Shown: positions 1 through 10,559 of the stretch, piece after piece
Numbering within the stretch: position 1 is the first letter of the stretch
Layout: each line of letters begins with the position of its first letter
DNA from: Membranipora membranacea
Taxonomy: Eukaryota; Bryozoa; Gymnolaemata; Cheilostomatida; Membraniporidae
NCBI GenBank assembly: GCA_914767715.1
Contig: OU612065.1
Span: 37,200,001-37,264,000, forward strand
Direction of reading: 5' to 3'
Length of the DNA stretch: 64,000 bases
Made by a program: the position numbers and the translations under genes
Notes under the pieces: model-generated
Seen by the model: the letters and a program-made list of their open reading frames with translations, nothing else
The model's database searches: none
Told to the model about the DNA's origin: nothing

Positions 1-297
1 ACCTATTTTGAATTCTGTATGCGATTTTTCAACTAATGTAGCTCAGACTCCTTTTATTTTGTTCTATTTAAGTGCTGTACATTTGATGTTATCAACCTAT
101 TACAGGATGGATGGACATTTGAAATTAGGCAATAAACAATCTTCTAGTATTAAAACCCAAGATTTAAATATTTGCGTGTTTGAGGGCAGGCAATTTAACA
201 TTTCATGCAGCTTTTAATACTGTTACTATTGAGATGATTTTCCCAGTCATCTTATAAACCAATTCAATTACCCACTCTTCTTTAAATGTTATCTCAC
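1..297. other. No gene recognised
   Basis: AT-rich sequence with only a short chance reading frame. It lies beyond the last recognisable exon of the inverted EndoU pseudogene. The exons homologous to the EndoU C-terminus are not visible here; they may lie outside the window or be lost. Confidence 0.4.
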
Positions 298-1421
298 CTC
301 AGCTTTGTAACCATATCCTTGGTAGTCAATAGCCATTCACTTTTCTTCTCTTCTTTTCACCAACAAATACATGCTCAAAACCGCTGCTATCTGTGACGTT
401 TTGTCTTGATGAGCGGGCATAGTGATGGAACCAAAGAAGCGAAGAAGGGATCTCATTTCAGTTTCTGTACTGGGAATTGATCCGATACGCTCTGTAAAGA
501 AAACAATGATCTATGATATATTTACATTTATTTATATATATATATATACATATGTTTGAACACACTTAGGGTAAGCTCATCTTTCAAATTTTATTACAAA
601 ATTTAATGCTGTTATGGATGGGCACTCAAATCAGTTGCTGGCAAGGGGTGTTGTAATATGGACCATAAAGCACCTGCCACATGTCTCACAACACCCAAGT
701 GTTGGATTGGACTGGACCGGATTGAGATAATTGTGTGCACGCAACATTGGCTGCACAAAACAGAGCTGGGCTATTTCTGTCTCGTTCAAACATAAACTAA
801 CTTACTCTTTGATAGAAGAAAGTCTTTCACCACGGTAATCACAGGCCTGTATTCTGTCAGTAAGTTAAGATATAGCTCAATCTCTCCTAGCTCTTCAGCG
901 GTGTATTCAGGCTCCAGCTCATTGGTATAAGGATTATAGTTGTCGAGAAGGTCGATGAAGCGTGTGTAGCTTGGCCATGTTCTCAACTTTGATTCATCTT
1001 CCATCTGAATCAATCTGGCAACAACACAAACAAAAATACCATGTTTTCAGTTTCGTCCAATATGTCCCCATCAATTGGTTGACTTTGAGCCTGCAAAATA
1101 ATGAAGTTTGCTTGGCTAATTTCGCCCATATATAAATGGTGAGGTTTTTTTAGTTTAGTTAATATTGCCCATATAAACCCTGACATAGATTCTCTTAGTT
1201 TCCTACCTTTCAGAAGACACGTCCTCAGTAATGCTGCGGTTTGTTTGGATTTGAATGTTAAAACTGGTGTGATAAAAATAGGCAGAGAAAATTCTAACCT
1301 GTCATGCACAGTACATGGTGGTCTTTGCAACAGTTGCCAAAGAGAACACAAAGGAAATTACACTGACACTGCCTCTCTCCTTCAGAGTAAACATCACATT
1401 TGTTTCTGCAGGATTCCTCAG
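298..1421 (-). pseudogene. Inverted, broken paralogue of somatomedin-B/EndoU gene
   Basis: Read on the minus strand, four blocks match exons of the intact gene at 5164-10000. Block 1 (1421-1299) is a full 123-nt somatomedin-B exon with all eight cysteines and good splice sites. Block 2 (about 1245-1207) is only the 3' end of the next exon. Block 3 (1014-806) is a full 209-nt exon with a WPSY/NPY..ELEPEYTAEELGEIE-like segment. Block 4 (491-298) is 45 nt shorter than its homologue: 1 nt is missing early, which shifts the frame to a stop, and about 44 nt are missing over the HNWIQFY motif. The block still encodes GFEHVFVGE in its original frame, so it keeps the first catalytic histidine. Signal peptide and C-terminal exons are not seen. 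This is best read as a pseudogene from an inverted duplication; expression is unknown. Confidence 0.85.
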
Positions 1422-1429
1422 CTGAAATA

Positions 1430-2334
1430 GTAATACAGATGTAGATCAAAGGGCAGAAGTAGAATGTATTTCTCAAACATTTCCTGTACCCTTATAATCT
1501 AATCAGGTAGGAGAGCATATCTCAACCTGTGGTAATGGATTTGAAATATCAAACTTGTGATAACTCCTCAATTTTCACCGATCCATTGAGTTTGAAGATT
1601 ATTTGCATGTCTCTGAAAACTATTGCTGGCTGCCGAAGCTTATCAAAGATTATTACTTAATATGTACAGCCACTTTATGTTTTAGGGTGATAGCGCTTGT
1701 ATCATGCTGTACTGAGTACCACCAAGATCATCTAGATCCAATATATGTAATAAATCCCAGGACAGGTTGCATATCTTGATTAAAACTGCTGCATGTTCAA
1801 ATGAAAAAAGGAAAAATGTTTTGGCAAAGTGTACAATTATTGCTGTCAAATGTTTCAGAAATGTTTTAGAATGCACATTTATTTCAAAATTAAAAATGTT
1901 GATATTGGCATCACACTATCAGTATTGTCACTGCTCTTTGTAAAAAGGTTCCTACCAAGAGCCAAGTAAAAAATGTTTAATAATTACTTTGAATTTTGGA
2001 GATCAAGGCCATCGTACGCAACCTTCACTAAATTTTGGCGTTTTGATGTTTGGGACGCTTGCGACGTTTTGACACTCAATTATGAATACGTCGCTTTGGA
2101 AATCATTCTTTGCAAACGGGAGTTGTCTTCTTAACATCAGTGACAGGACAACTCAGGTGTTAAGTCATTTGACACTTTAATGGCTATCCTGATGTAAGGT
2201 TGTCATCTAATGAAAGTAAATGTGTGTAGGCCAGACAAGTTTAAAGACTACAGGTATTTTGATTATTGAACACAAGGGACTTTCATTTTAGGAATGATCA
2301 AAGACTTACATTGAGGCTGCTAACTTGTATCATA
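1430..2334. other. No gene recognised
   Basis: Between the pseudogene and the first tRNA-like repeat I see no exon with a family motif and no clear repeat structure. Confidence 0.4.
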
Positions 2335-2765
2335 TCTTAATCTCCCTATTGTATTCTATTATGTGAGCGATTTCCACCTTTAGAATTCAAATATTGAGGA
2401 AGTTATGGTATCTCAAACTTTCAAGGTGATCACCTTCAAATGGCATTGGGAATCAGCGGGCACACCTTGTATTGGACATCACAACTCGACATACTAAATT
2501 ATGATATACTAATCGATAGGATGACCCACCACCCGATCAGGACATGGTGGTGTAAGGTGAACAATCGATAGGATGATGATCAAAATGTTCAGGGATATAG
2601 AGGGTCACGAACCCAGGTCCAAATGGCCTAGCAGGCAACGCTGCTATCACTGAGCTATATTGTCTACAGTCTTACAGAGCTGAACGTAGTGGAGCGATGG
2701 AAGCGGCGTTGCCTGCTGGTATGAAAAACCCGGCTTCGAGTCCCCTCAGGTATGAATTTTGATAG
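2335..2765 (+). repeat. tRNA-like dispersed repeat, copy 1
   Basis: This stretch resembles 16605-17130. Shared blocks include a leader (TGTGAGCGATTTCCACCTTT and relatives), a GATGATGATCAAAATG segment, an inverted tRNA-like block (GAACCCAGGT, GGCAACGCTGCTATC, TGAGCTATA) and a second, direct tRNA-like block with GCGTTGCCTGCTGGTATGAA followed by a B-box-like GGCTTCGAGTCC. Opposed tRNA-like halves suggest a pol III-derived SINE or foldback family. It carries substitutions and a unique central segment relative to the second copy. Confidence 0.6.
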
Positions 2766-3279
2766 CAATGACAGCCCACTAACAGATGAAGAGAAGGTGT
2801 CCTTAGCCAATTGCCTCAATTCCTTCCACACCAAATTCAGCTCCCTTGCTGCTGATCCCCTGAGTCTGACGGTGATGATCCAGCACCTGAGTCTGCTGTT
2901 ATATCTGATGCTGCAGCAGATGTGCCCTACTAGTATACTGATGCTTCCATTGATGATAGAAGCATTGATATGAATATGAATATATATCAGTGGATATAAG
3001 TGATAGTGCCAATCCGGTCCCATTTGTTGAAGTAATCGAATAGTTTACTTTATATACAAGATAGGTTAAGCATCAGGTCCTGACCATCTGAGTACAACGA
3101 TTTTGAAAACATGTTGCTCTGTATGAACTATCATTGATTTTGTGTAGGATTTATGTATTGGTTGTTGTACTGTTCAGTAGTTGAGAAATGTCTACCATGT
3201 CCTTTGTGCAAAAAATGATCCCAATGCCAGATGTGATAATGATTCCAATCTAATTGACTAGAAATTTATCTATATTGTC

Positions 3280-4085
3280 TTGGGGTCAAAATAAATTTGA
3301 GTATAGGAAAGGCAGGCGCACTAAGGACGCTGGTAGTTTTTCGTATAAAGCTTTGGATCACTTTTTTACGATCGTATTAAGAAAAACAAAATTTGTATGC
3401 TAGAGTGCTTTTTGTAGGTTATTCATCAGCTTGTATTCTTTTGTGCCAAAATATTTCATTAGATAACCTACGGGACCGTAATGTGACTCAATATATTATT
3501 TCTCTCATCCCTTATCTCTTATTCGCTCGGACAATATCAAACTTTTTAAATACGCTGATGACATGGCTATGACATGACATGGACATGATGGATATTGTTG
3601 GACTATTTATAGCAGAAAACTAATCTATTTTGATGCAGTCAACCAATTTTTAAAGCAATGCAGATCCGCTAACCTTTTAATGAATGTTAAGAAAACAAAG
3701 AAAGTGGTGCTCAGATTTAACGGAACATATGCTGATATTTATGATTTAATATTTTCATAATTAGCCAACTTAGTCAGAAAGTGCAGCATTTCAAGTATTA
3801 AGGTACATATTTTAGTCATGAGCTAATGCGGCAAGAGAACACTGATTATATTCATATCAAGCTCAGGACAAGGTTTAACTCTTTTTCTAACTAAAACAGT
3901 TTAATCCCTCGATGTCAAAACTGATATTGCACATATTTACATATAGTATTGAGTTATGGTATTTTTCAGCAATCCAGGGTAATAGAGACAAACTTCTCCG
4001 TCCAAGAAAACAATCCAAGCATCTCCTGCCTATACACCAAGCATTGACAGGACCCTCACCACACTGATCTTGCTAGCAAATGACT
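3280..4085 (+). mobile_element. Decayed LINE reverse-transcriptase fragment (+)
   Basis: With frameshifts tolerated, the plus strand reads KLFKYADDMA near 3540-3570. This is the reverse-transcriptase motif C (YADD). It is followed by FDAVNQFLKQC..ANLLMNVKKTK, typical of the segment after the catalytic Asp pair, and further on by KVQHFKY..GTYFSHEL, the post-palm segment. Several in-frame stops show it is dead. The 5' endonuclease and most of the palm domain are absent, as expected for a 5'-truncated non-LTR element. Confidence 0.7.
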
Positions 4086-4729
4086 GTTTGTAAATTTTGG
4101 CGAATTGATATAATGATCTTTAATTAACTTTATAATGTTCATGCCAACACCAAATCTCTATTATGTAAATCAGGTCAATTATATACATTTTCAATGTATA
4201 CAGATCAATCAACAACAAAGTAAACATCAATCAATTTACTAAGGATACTTACTTTTTTTAAACTGATGTAATTATAGAGGCCCATAAATCAACACCTGAG
4301 TATATTTATCTACAAAGTAGACAGCACACTTTGGTTTAAGCTCTTTAACTGTGCGGATTTTTGTTAATTAACCTTGATTTTAGAATATTGAGCAATCATC
4401 TACAAAGTACACATCATCCTTGTTATTTATTTCACTTTGATAGTACGATTGAGCAGTATCGGTAGTATTGAAAGTACGATTAGATTTTTTTTTAGGTTTT
4501 AGGTCATTCATTTGGTGATATTGTCAATGACACATTACAGTGGTTGGGTTTGAATTTCTCTGTCATTTAAAATCGTAATACTGACAGGTATAAAACTAAT
4601 CACAAGTATGCAGGTCCTAACTTTTGGCAAAAGGTATTTGGATCTGGGGCATGAATACCAGTCATTTCAAATATTTTCATCCCAGTTGGCATAGTTTGTG
4701 TCTAAAATATGAATCCTTTAGACTACATA

Positions 4730-5065
4730 GCTAGTTACATCCATAGAAAAATCGTTACCGATAAAATGTTCAAAAAGTCGAGTTCTTTTTTGATCAGTTG
4801 ATGAAAAATACCACAACTCGATATTATAAGTGAGAACGGGAAAAATAAGTGCTTTGATAAACAGATCTTTTTGAGAGACACTAGGCTTAAAATGTTTAAA
4901 GTTGGAAAAAGCATAGAATGTTGAGCGTAACTTTTTATTAATACCTAAAGAGTTATCATACCATTCAAGGCTATTATTAAAATAGTACCAAGGTATTTAA
5001 AATGATCAATCCATTACACTAGCATTAATGTATAATGGTCGAGAGGTGCCAGGATAAGCTCCAGC
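4730..5065 (-). mobile_element. Decayed LINE C-terminal fragment (-)
   Basis: The minus strand reads SLEWYDNSLGINKKLRSTFY followed by a segment ending in IFPVLTYNIELWYFSSTD. This is the layout of the region after the reverse-transcriptase palm in non-LTR retrotransposons (an LTYNIELW-like stretch). It points towards the plus-strand LINE relic at 3280-4085 and ends about 100 nt before the EndoU start codon. Stops interrupt it. Confidence 0.6.
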
Positions 5066-5136
5066 TCTGATATTTATGTCCATGTTGCGGATCACTGTGT
5101 GTCTCAACACCGAGCAAACAGGTTGTGTAAAAAGTT

Positions 5137-5142
5137 TATAAA
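5137..5142 (+). promoter_or_regulatory. TATA-like box close to EndoU start
   Basis: TATAAA lies only 22 nt before the ATG at 5164. At normal spacing transcription would begin at or just after that ATG. Either this is not the functional box or the leader is extremely short. Weak evidence. Confidence 0.2.
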
Positions 5143-5163
5143 TCGCCACAGTTAAAGCTTAGG

Positions 5164-8100
5164 ATGGCGATCAGATGTTGGGGCATGTGTGTTGCTGTTA
5201 TTTATCTGCTTGTGGTGTCTTCTCTAATCTCTGAGATCGCAGGTCAAGGTAGGAATGATGTCTGTCTTATTCACCATGTATGGACTGTGAAAGGACACTT
5301 TTTACAATGTAGTTACCAATACCAGAGTAGATATATCAGATGTTATGGTTGCCTTACTGTAGATCATGATTATTAATCTGATTGTTTTGATATAGTAATC
5401 ATCGTCTGAAGTACGGTCTTCTTTCTGTGCGATATATAGGAGAAGACTGCCTTTGGGTGTAGTTATATCAGTATTTAGATCATAGAATCAGGTTTGTGAC
5501 TGAAATGTCTAGTAAACTGCTTCTGGTCTGTTGTGGGTTAATTATACATAGATATAAGGATAGGACCTTGTCAGTAAGTGAGTTACGCTTAGATACTCAA
5601 TGTGTGAGCTACATTAGATTGAGTAAGTTCACAACTTCAATCCAGGATCGGAAATATTTTGTTTTTGTTTTTTTGAGGCAAAGATTGATCCTTTAAAAGG
5701 TCATCAACCGTCATTGGCAGCAGCCAGATATCTCAACAGAAAAATTGGTGCTGTTGAAGAGACACACGTTTTAAATGATGGTATCCAGGCAACAAAGACA
5801 AGTCAAGCCGATGATACTCAATTCATTTTAGTTGTGTCTGTTTGCTAGATATTTTACCTGTGGAGCATTCAACTAGGATTCCCATCTATATTTAAGTGTA
5901 TGTTTCTGAATTATATGTGATATTCTGTAATTCAGCAGATGACAGTTGTGTACAGAGATGCGATGATAGATATAACCCTACACTACCATGTCAATGTGAC
6001 TCTGTATGTGGTAAATATAGGAACTGCTGCGAGAATTATCTTCCTGTCTGTATCAGCAATTTTAGCGGTGAGCTTACCCTCGATCCCCCTCCCCTAAAAT
6101 GTGGCATATAGCAAACAAGGTCCTGTCATTTGGGCCCTTTTAGCACCAAAGAATGCATGCAATGATGAGCTAATTGCCTGTTGCATAATTAGCTATAACA
6201 CAAATTTTCGCTCTGCACTTTGTCTTGGTAGTTTGTTCGATTTATCGTATTGTCACACTTTTTTATATAGGCTGATTTTAGGAGCCTTTTGACAATATGA
6301 ATTACCCCTTGCCAATACTGATCTAATAGCGCACAAATTTTTATTTTGAAATCAATCAACATTCACTAAAACATTTATGAAATCTTTGGCAACAAATAAT
6401 TGCACTGTCACTTTGCCAACATCTTTCTTCATTTCATGGAAAAAGACAGCTTTGATTGATTGGTGAGAACTGTCCCTAGATTAATTGCGTGCATAGGCAC
6501 TTGATTTTTCATCTGAGGTTTGTGGCTTTTATTTCAATGTGATTAACTTATTAATTGGGATTAAGTTTTAAGAAATGGAAACAAACAAACTTGACTTCTA
6601 ACTTCTACCTCTCACTCTACATTTACTGTCTGGTTTCAGCTGGCGAGTCTTGCAGAGACAAATGTGACGATGCCTACGATGTAGAGAGGCAGTGTCAGTG
6701 TAACGAACTTTGTGTTATCTTTGGGGACTGTTGTAAATACTTCCCTGAACTCTGCTCCTCAGGTCAGTCACTTCTCTGCTTTCTTCTCATGATAATAATA
6801 AAGTAGTCAGATATCCCTGTCACCACGCTATGCTATTAGTTGTCATCCTGTCTTAACCAATGTGTTCCCTCTGATCGGCTGGTGAGAGGGAGAGAGAAAT
6901 TCGCAGGTCAGAATGTTGTTTCCTAAAGGTACTGAATGTGAAAGTGGTTCAATTTCGGCTCCACTATTTATTTCAACAGGTACTTTCAGTATCCTCTCTC
7001 TCTCAACCGAAAGGCCAATCAGATCAAAGCCAACACATTGACTCACATTGCCCGTCACTCACAAAAATACGTATACAATGTTATATATTCACAGTGGAAA
7101 CAGCCATCACAGATGCAGAGTTACTGACGATGGGGGACAGATTGTATAATGCTGATATCTACAGGATGAAGCCGTGGGACATCATTATGCACCTTCAAAA
7201 CCAAACTAACAGCAGCATTCCTGAGGATATGGCGTCTCAAAGGTAGGAAATAATTAGAATGTGTGAGAGCAGCTATAGGCAAAATTAAACCAAAGCCGGA
7301 ATCACCCATTTTCACTGAAAATAGTTTTGTTGTTTTTTGTCAGTTTGATTCAGTGGGCACATGAATGGAAGTTAAACACATGGCCGAGCTACAAAGCCTT
7401 TATTGGCCTTCTTGACAATTATAATCCTTATAACAACGAGCTGGAGCCTGAATACACCGCTGAAGAGCTAGGAGAGATTGAGTCATATCTTAACTTACTG
7501 ACAGAACACAGGCCAGTGATTACTGTGGTGAAAGACTTTCTTCTATCAAAGAGTAAGTTAGTTATATTTATCGCCCTATGAAGCAGGCTAACTCACATTT
7601 TGTCGTTGCTGCACAAGTCTCACTGCAATGTGCAGTTTTCAGATCATGATAGCTTGTGTATCTCTTAGCGATTGACCTTGCAGTAATTCGAAAAGTTTTT
7701 TTTTATAGGAAACATTTAGGTCTATACCTCAATTTCATAGCAAAATGAATTGTCCAGTTTGTTGATTCAGATTAGGGAGAGCTGTGTAATTAAAGTGTAC
7801 TTGTGAATATTTTGAATGCATAATCCTAGTAATTTACTGAGCAAGCTAATTCATTTAGCTCCCTTATAACCTTTTTAAACAAGGACCACACATTAATCTC
7901 AAATAAGATGATGATATCTTGACAATTCTCAAATAATACGGCATTGCGCTTGCCAAGATTGAATGGGATTTGCTTATTTATCGAAATTCTGAGAAATTGA
8001 CAAGTAGGTATCAATTAAACTTGACGCTTGATTTTTCTCAATAGCATTCTAAGAAAATGATTTACACTGTGTGCCAAATATGGCTGCTAGGTGCTTGATT

Positions 8101-10000
8101 GAGCAAGTCATCAATACGCAGTGAGAAAGGCCTATTATAATTCCGCAGTAGCTTGTTTGCCCTAATGATAATTGATGAGCAGGTTGCAGTCTAGAATGCA
8201 AAAACAGAGCCCTACAATCCTGCAAACAAACGTCGTTAAAGAAAAAATACACTTATTCATTACATTAAAGAAAGAAAGGACATGTTTTCCGCTCCAATTC
8301 ACCGGTTCACCCGGGGGGGGGGGGGGGCACACATGGGGTACACATATGACAAAAAGGGGGGAAATTCATGTGATTATCTCAAATTTTGCTAGTATTTCAT
8401 CATAGTCACAACATGACTATTAGTCCTTATAGTTTCAAAAGAACAACAGTGCAAGAAAATGAGATTGTTTTGATCGGTCAATACACACATTTTAGAGATT
8501 TCAAACACATCAAACTAACCGCAAAACTAACTCCCAAAGGCAATATTTAGAATTATGTAGCAAACATTTTATCGAGGGGGGGGGGGCCGCCTAGGGGCCA
8601 TGAATAATCACAATACTAAATACAAAGGTGGCCCATTGTAGAAAAAGTTTGGGCACCCCTGGTATCTATAGATATGTATATATATAAGGCATGTTTGTTT
8701 TTGCAGAGCGTATCGGATCAATCCCCAGTACAGAAGCTGAAATGAGATCACTCCTACAGGAGATTTGGTTCCGTCCCTATGCCCGATCACCAAAACGCAA
8801 CGTCACAGACAGCAGCGGATTTGAGTATGTATTTGTCGGTGAAAAGAAGCCAACAAAAGTGAACGTTTTTCACAATTGGATACAGTTTTACCTGCTAGAG
8901 AAGTCTGGAGCTATTGACTACCAAGGATATAATTTCAAAGCTGAGGTGAGCAAAATTTTAAAGGCTAGAAGAGTGGGTAATTGAATTGGATATTCAAATT
9001 GGGTATATTAGATAGTAGGGCAGTTCAGTTAAGGTACCATGAGAACATCACTTCAATAGTAACGGAATTGCCATACAAAATTGTTATATGAAAGGTAGCG
9101 GCGCAGCTGGTTAGAGTGTCTGCCCTCCAACATGCCAATTCTTCGAGATCATGGATTTATATCCTGCCGCATATTGACTACTGAACTGTTTATGTCCCAG
9201 GTGTGCTCCCTTACTTCTCTGTCTGTCGAACTGACAGAGATTAAGATTTTGAATGAAAATTGCCCATCAAATGTCAGCAGCTAATATTTAGGATATGAGA
9301 ACATCACCTCAATAGTAACGTAATTGCCATACAAAATTGTTGTGAAAGGTAGCGCAGTAAGTTAGAGTGCCGTCCTCAAACACAGAAATTATTGAGATCG
9401 GGGTTTCAATTCTGCTGTAATATATTAACTTCTGAGCTATGAATGCCCCAGGTTTGCTCCTTTATTTCTCAGTCCTCCGAGTAGACAGATATTAAAGTTT
9501 TAAATAAAAATTGGCCATCAAGAGTCAGCAGCCCACAACACACACAACTATTTGTCAACAAAGAGACATTCTCCCAACTCTACATCCCGTGCAGATGTGT
9601 ATAAAAGTATATTTTTATTGTTTACTTTCAGCCTGGGCTCTTGGAGATTAAGTTGAAGTGGGATGGACTTGAGAAGGAAAGGACCTCAATGTTTGTTGGT
9701 AAGTAAAGGGAAATTTATCCATAATGCGCTCACCACCACAGCCCTCAGTATTTGGTATTCCACAATAATCCAGCCAAAGGAAAGTTCCAAAGCTGAGTAT
9801 TTGCTGTTATTCTTTTTACAGGTACTTCCCCTGAGTTTGATTTGGCTGTATACACCCTTTGTCTCATTGCTCGACCAGACGAAATCTGTAAACTAAATAT
9901 CCAGGGACACGACGTCTACATAAGGACATATAATGTCGGCCATTTACCTGGCCTCCATGTAGCAACAGCATTCCCTATGGTCAACGGGCCGGACCCATAG
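5164..10000 (+). CDS. Secreted protein: two somatomedin-B domains + EndoU (XendoU-type) domain
   Basis: Eight coding exons: 5164-5248, 5936-6067, 6640-6762, 7095-7242, 7344-7552, 8707-8945, 9632-9698, 9822-10000. All splice sites are GT-AG, all phases close, and the product is 393 aa. Residues 1 to about 28 are a signal peptide (hydrophobic VAVIYLLVVSSLI). Somatomedin-B domains lie at about 31-72 and 73-113, each with eight Cys including the NCC/DCC pair. The EndoU domain (about 115-390) has WPSY, NPYNNELEPEY, SSGFEYVFVGE, HNWIQFY, WDG..K and GTSPEFDLAVYTLC. EndoU enzymes cut RNA at U-rich sites using two His and one Lys. Here the second His (288) and Lys (327) remain, but the first His is Tyr (273), so activity is doubtful. 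The domain order matches animal placental-protein-11-like proteins. NAG acceptor choice at exon 2 is ambiguous (5936 or 5939). A SINE pair sits in intron 6. Confidence 0.92.
8310..8590. repeat. Intronic poly-G runs
   Basis: Two homopolymer G runs of over ten bases (near 8312-8326 and 8576-8586) lie in EndoU intron 5. They are low-complexity, and their lengths are likely to be inaccurate. Confidence 0.6.
9030..9535 (+). repeat. Tandem pair of tRNA-derived SINEs in EndoU intron 6
   Basis: Two diverged units (about 9030-9285 and 9293-9535) each start with GAGAACATCAC.TCAATAGTAA. Each continues with a tRNA-like head (an A-box-like GGCGCAGCTGGTTAGAGTG in unit 1, a degraded B box) and ends in a body containing CCCCAGGTTTGCTCC-like sequence and a Cys/Leu-tRNA-unlike tail. 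The body matches copies at about 15130, 31260, 33310, 57715 and 60200. Both copies lie in the sense orientation of the host gene. Confidence 0.65.
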
Positions 10001-10301
10001 TGAAACTAGAGTAAGAACACAGGACAACTACTTCAACGACTGACTTACACAAACAATATAACTATTTTACTGTTAGATCTTTTGTATTTGAAGTTTATAT
10101 TTAGTTTCAAAGGATCTTTGCATATTCTTCATGGTTTTAACTTTTAACATATCCTTGAATATATAAATATTTGGATATTCTTCATCATTTTATCTTACAC
10201 CATTTGAATGCATAACTGTCAACTTAAAAGACAAGGGGATTGCCTCCAGTTAAATTATTTGTATTTAAAATGACAGAATCCTAACACATTAAAATGTACC
10301 C

Positions 10302-10307
10302 AATAAA
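10302..10307 (+). terminator. Poly(A) signal for EndoU gene
   Basis: AATAAA lies about 300 nt after the EndoU stop codon, with a second one about 20 nt further on. The position is sensible for the mRNA 3' end. Confidence 0.5.
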
Positions 10308-10444
10308 AAGTATTTAATCTAATAAATACAGCCGGAAGTTAAAATGGTTGATAATAACCAGAGGTGACTCCAGATTCCATAAAATAAATACGTACATCAA
10401 TTAAGATGGTTAATTCATGAAATGTATAATAGTTACATCATACC

Positions 10445-10550
10445 TAAAGCCGTGGGTGGTACGGGGCATACGGGGACGGGGCATACGGGGACGGGGCATA
10501 CGGGTACGGGGCATACGGGGACGGGGCATACAGGGACGGGGCAACAAAGC
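10445..10550. repeat. 15-bp G-rich minisatellite
   Basis: About six units of ACGGGGCATACGGGG with few changes. The 15-bp period keeps a frame open on the minus strand (Pro/Arg/Met-rich), which I treat as an artefact of the repeat. Confidence 0.85.
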
Positions 10551-10559
10551 GTCATAGTC

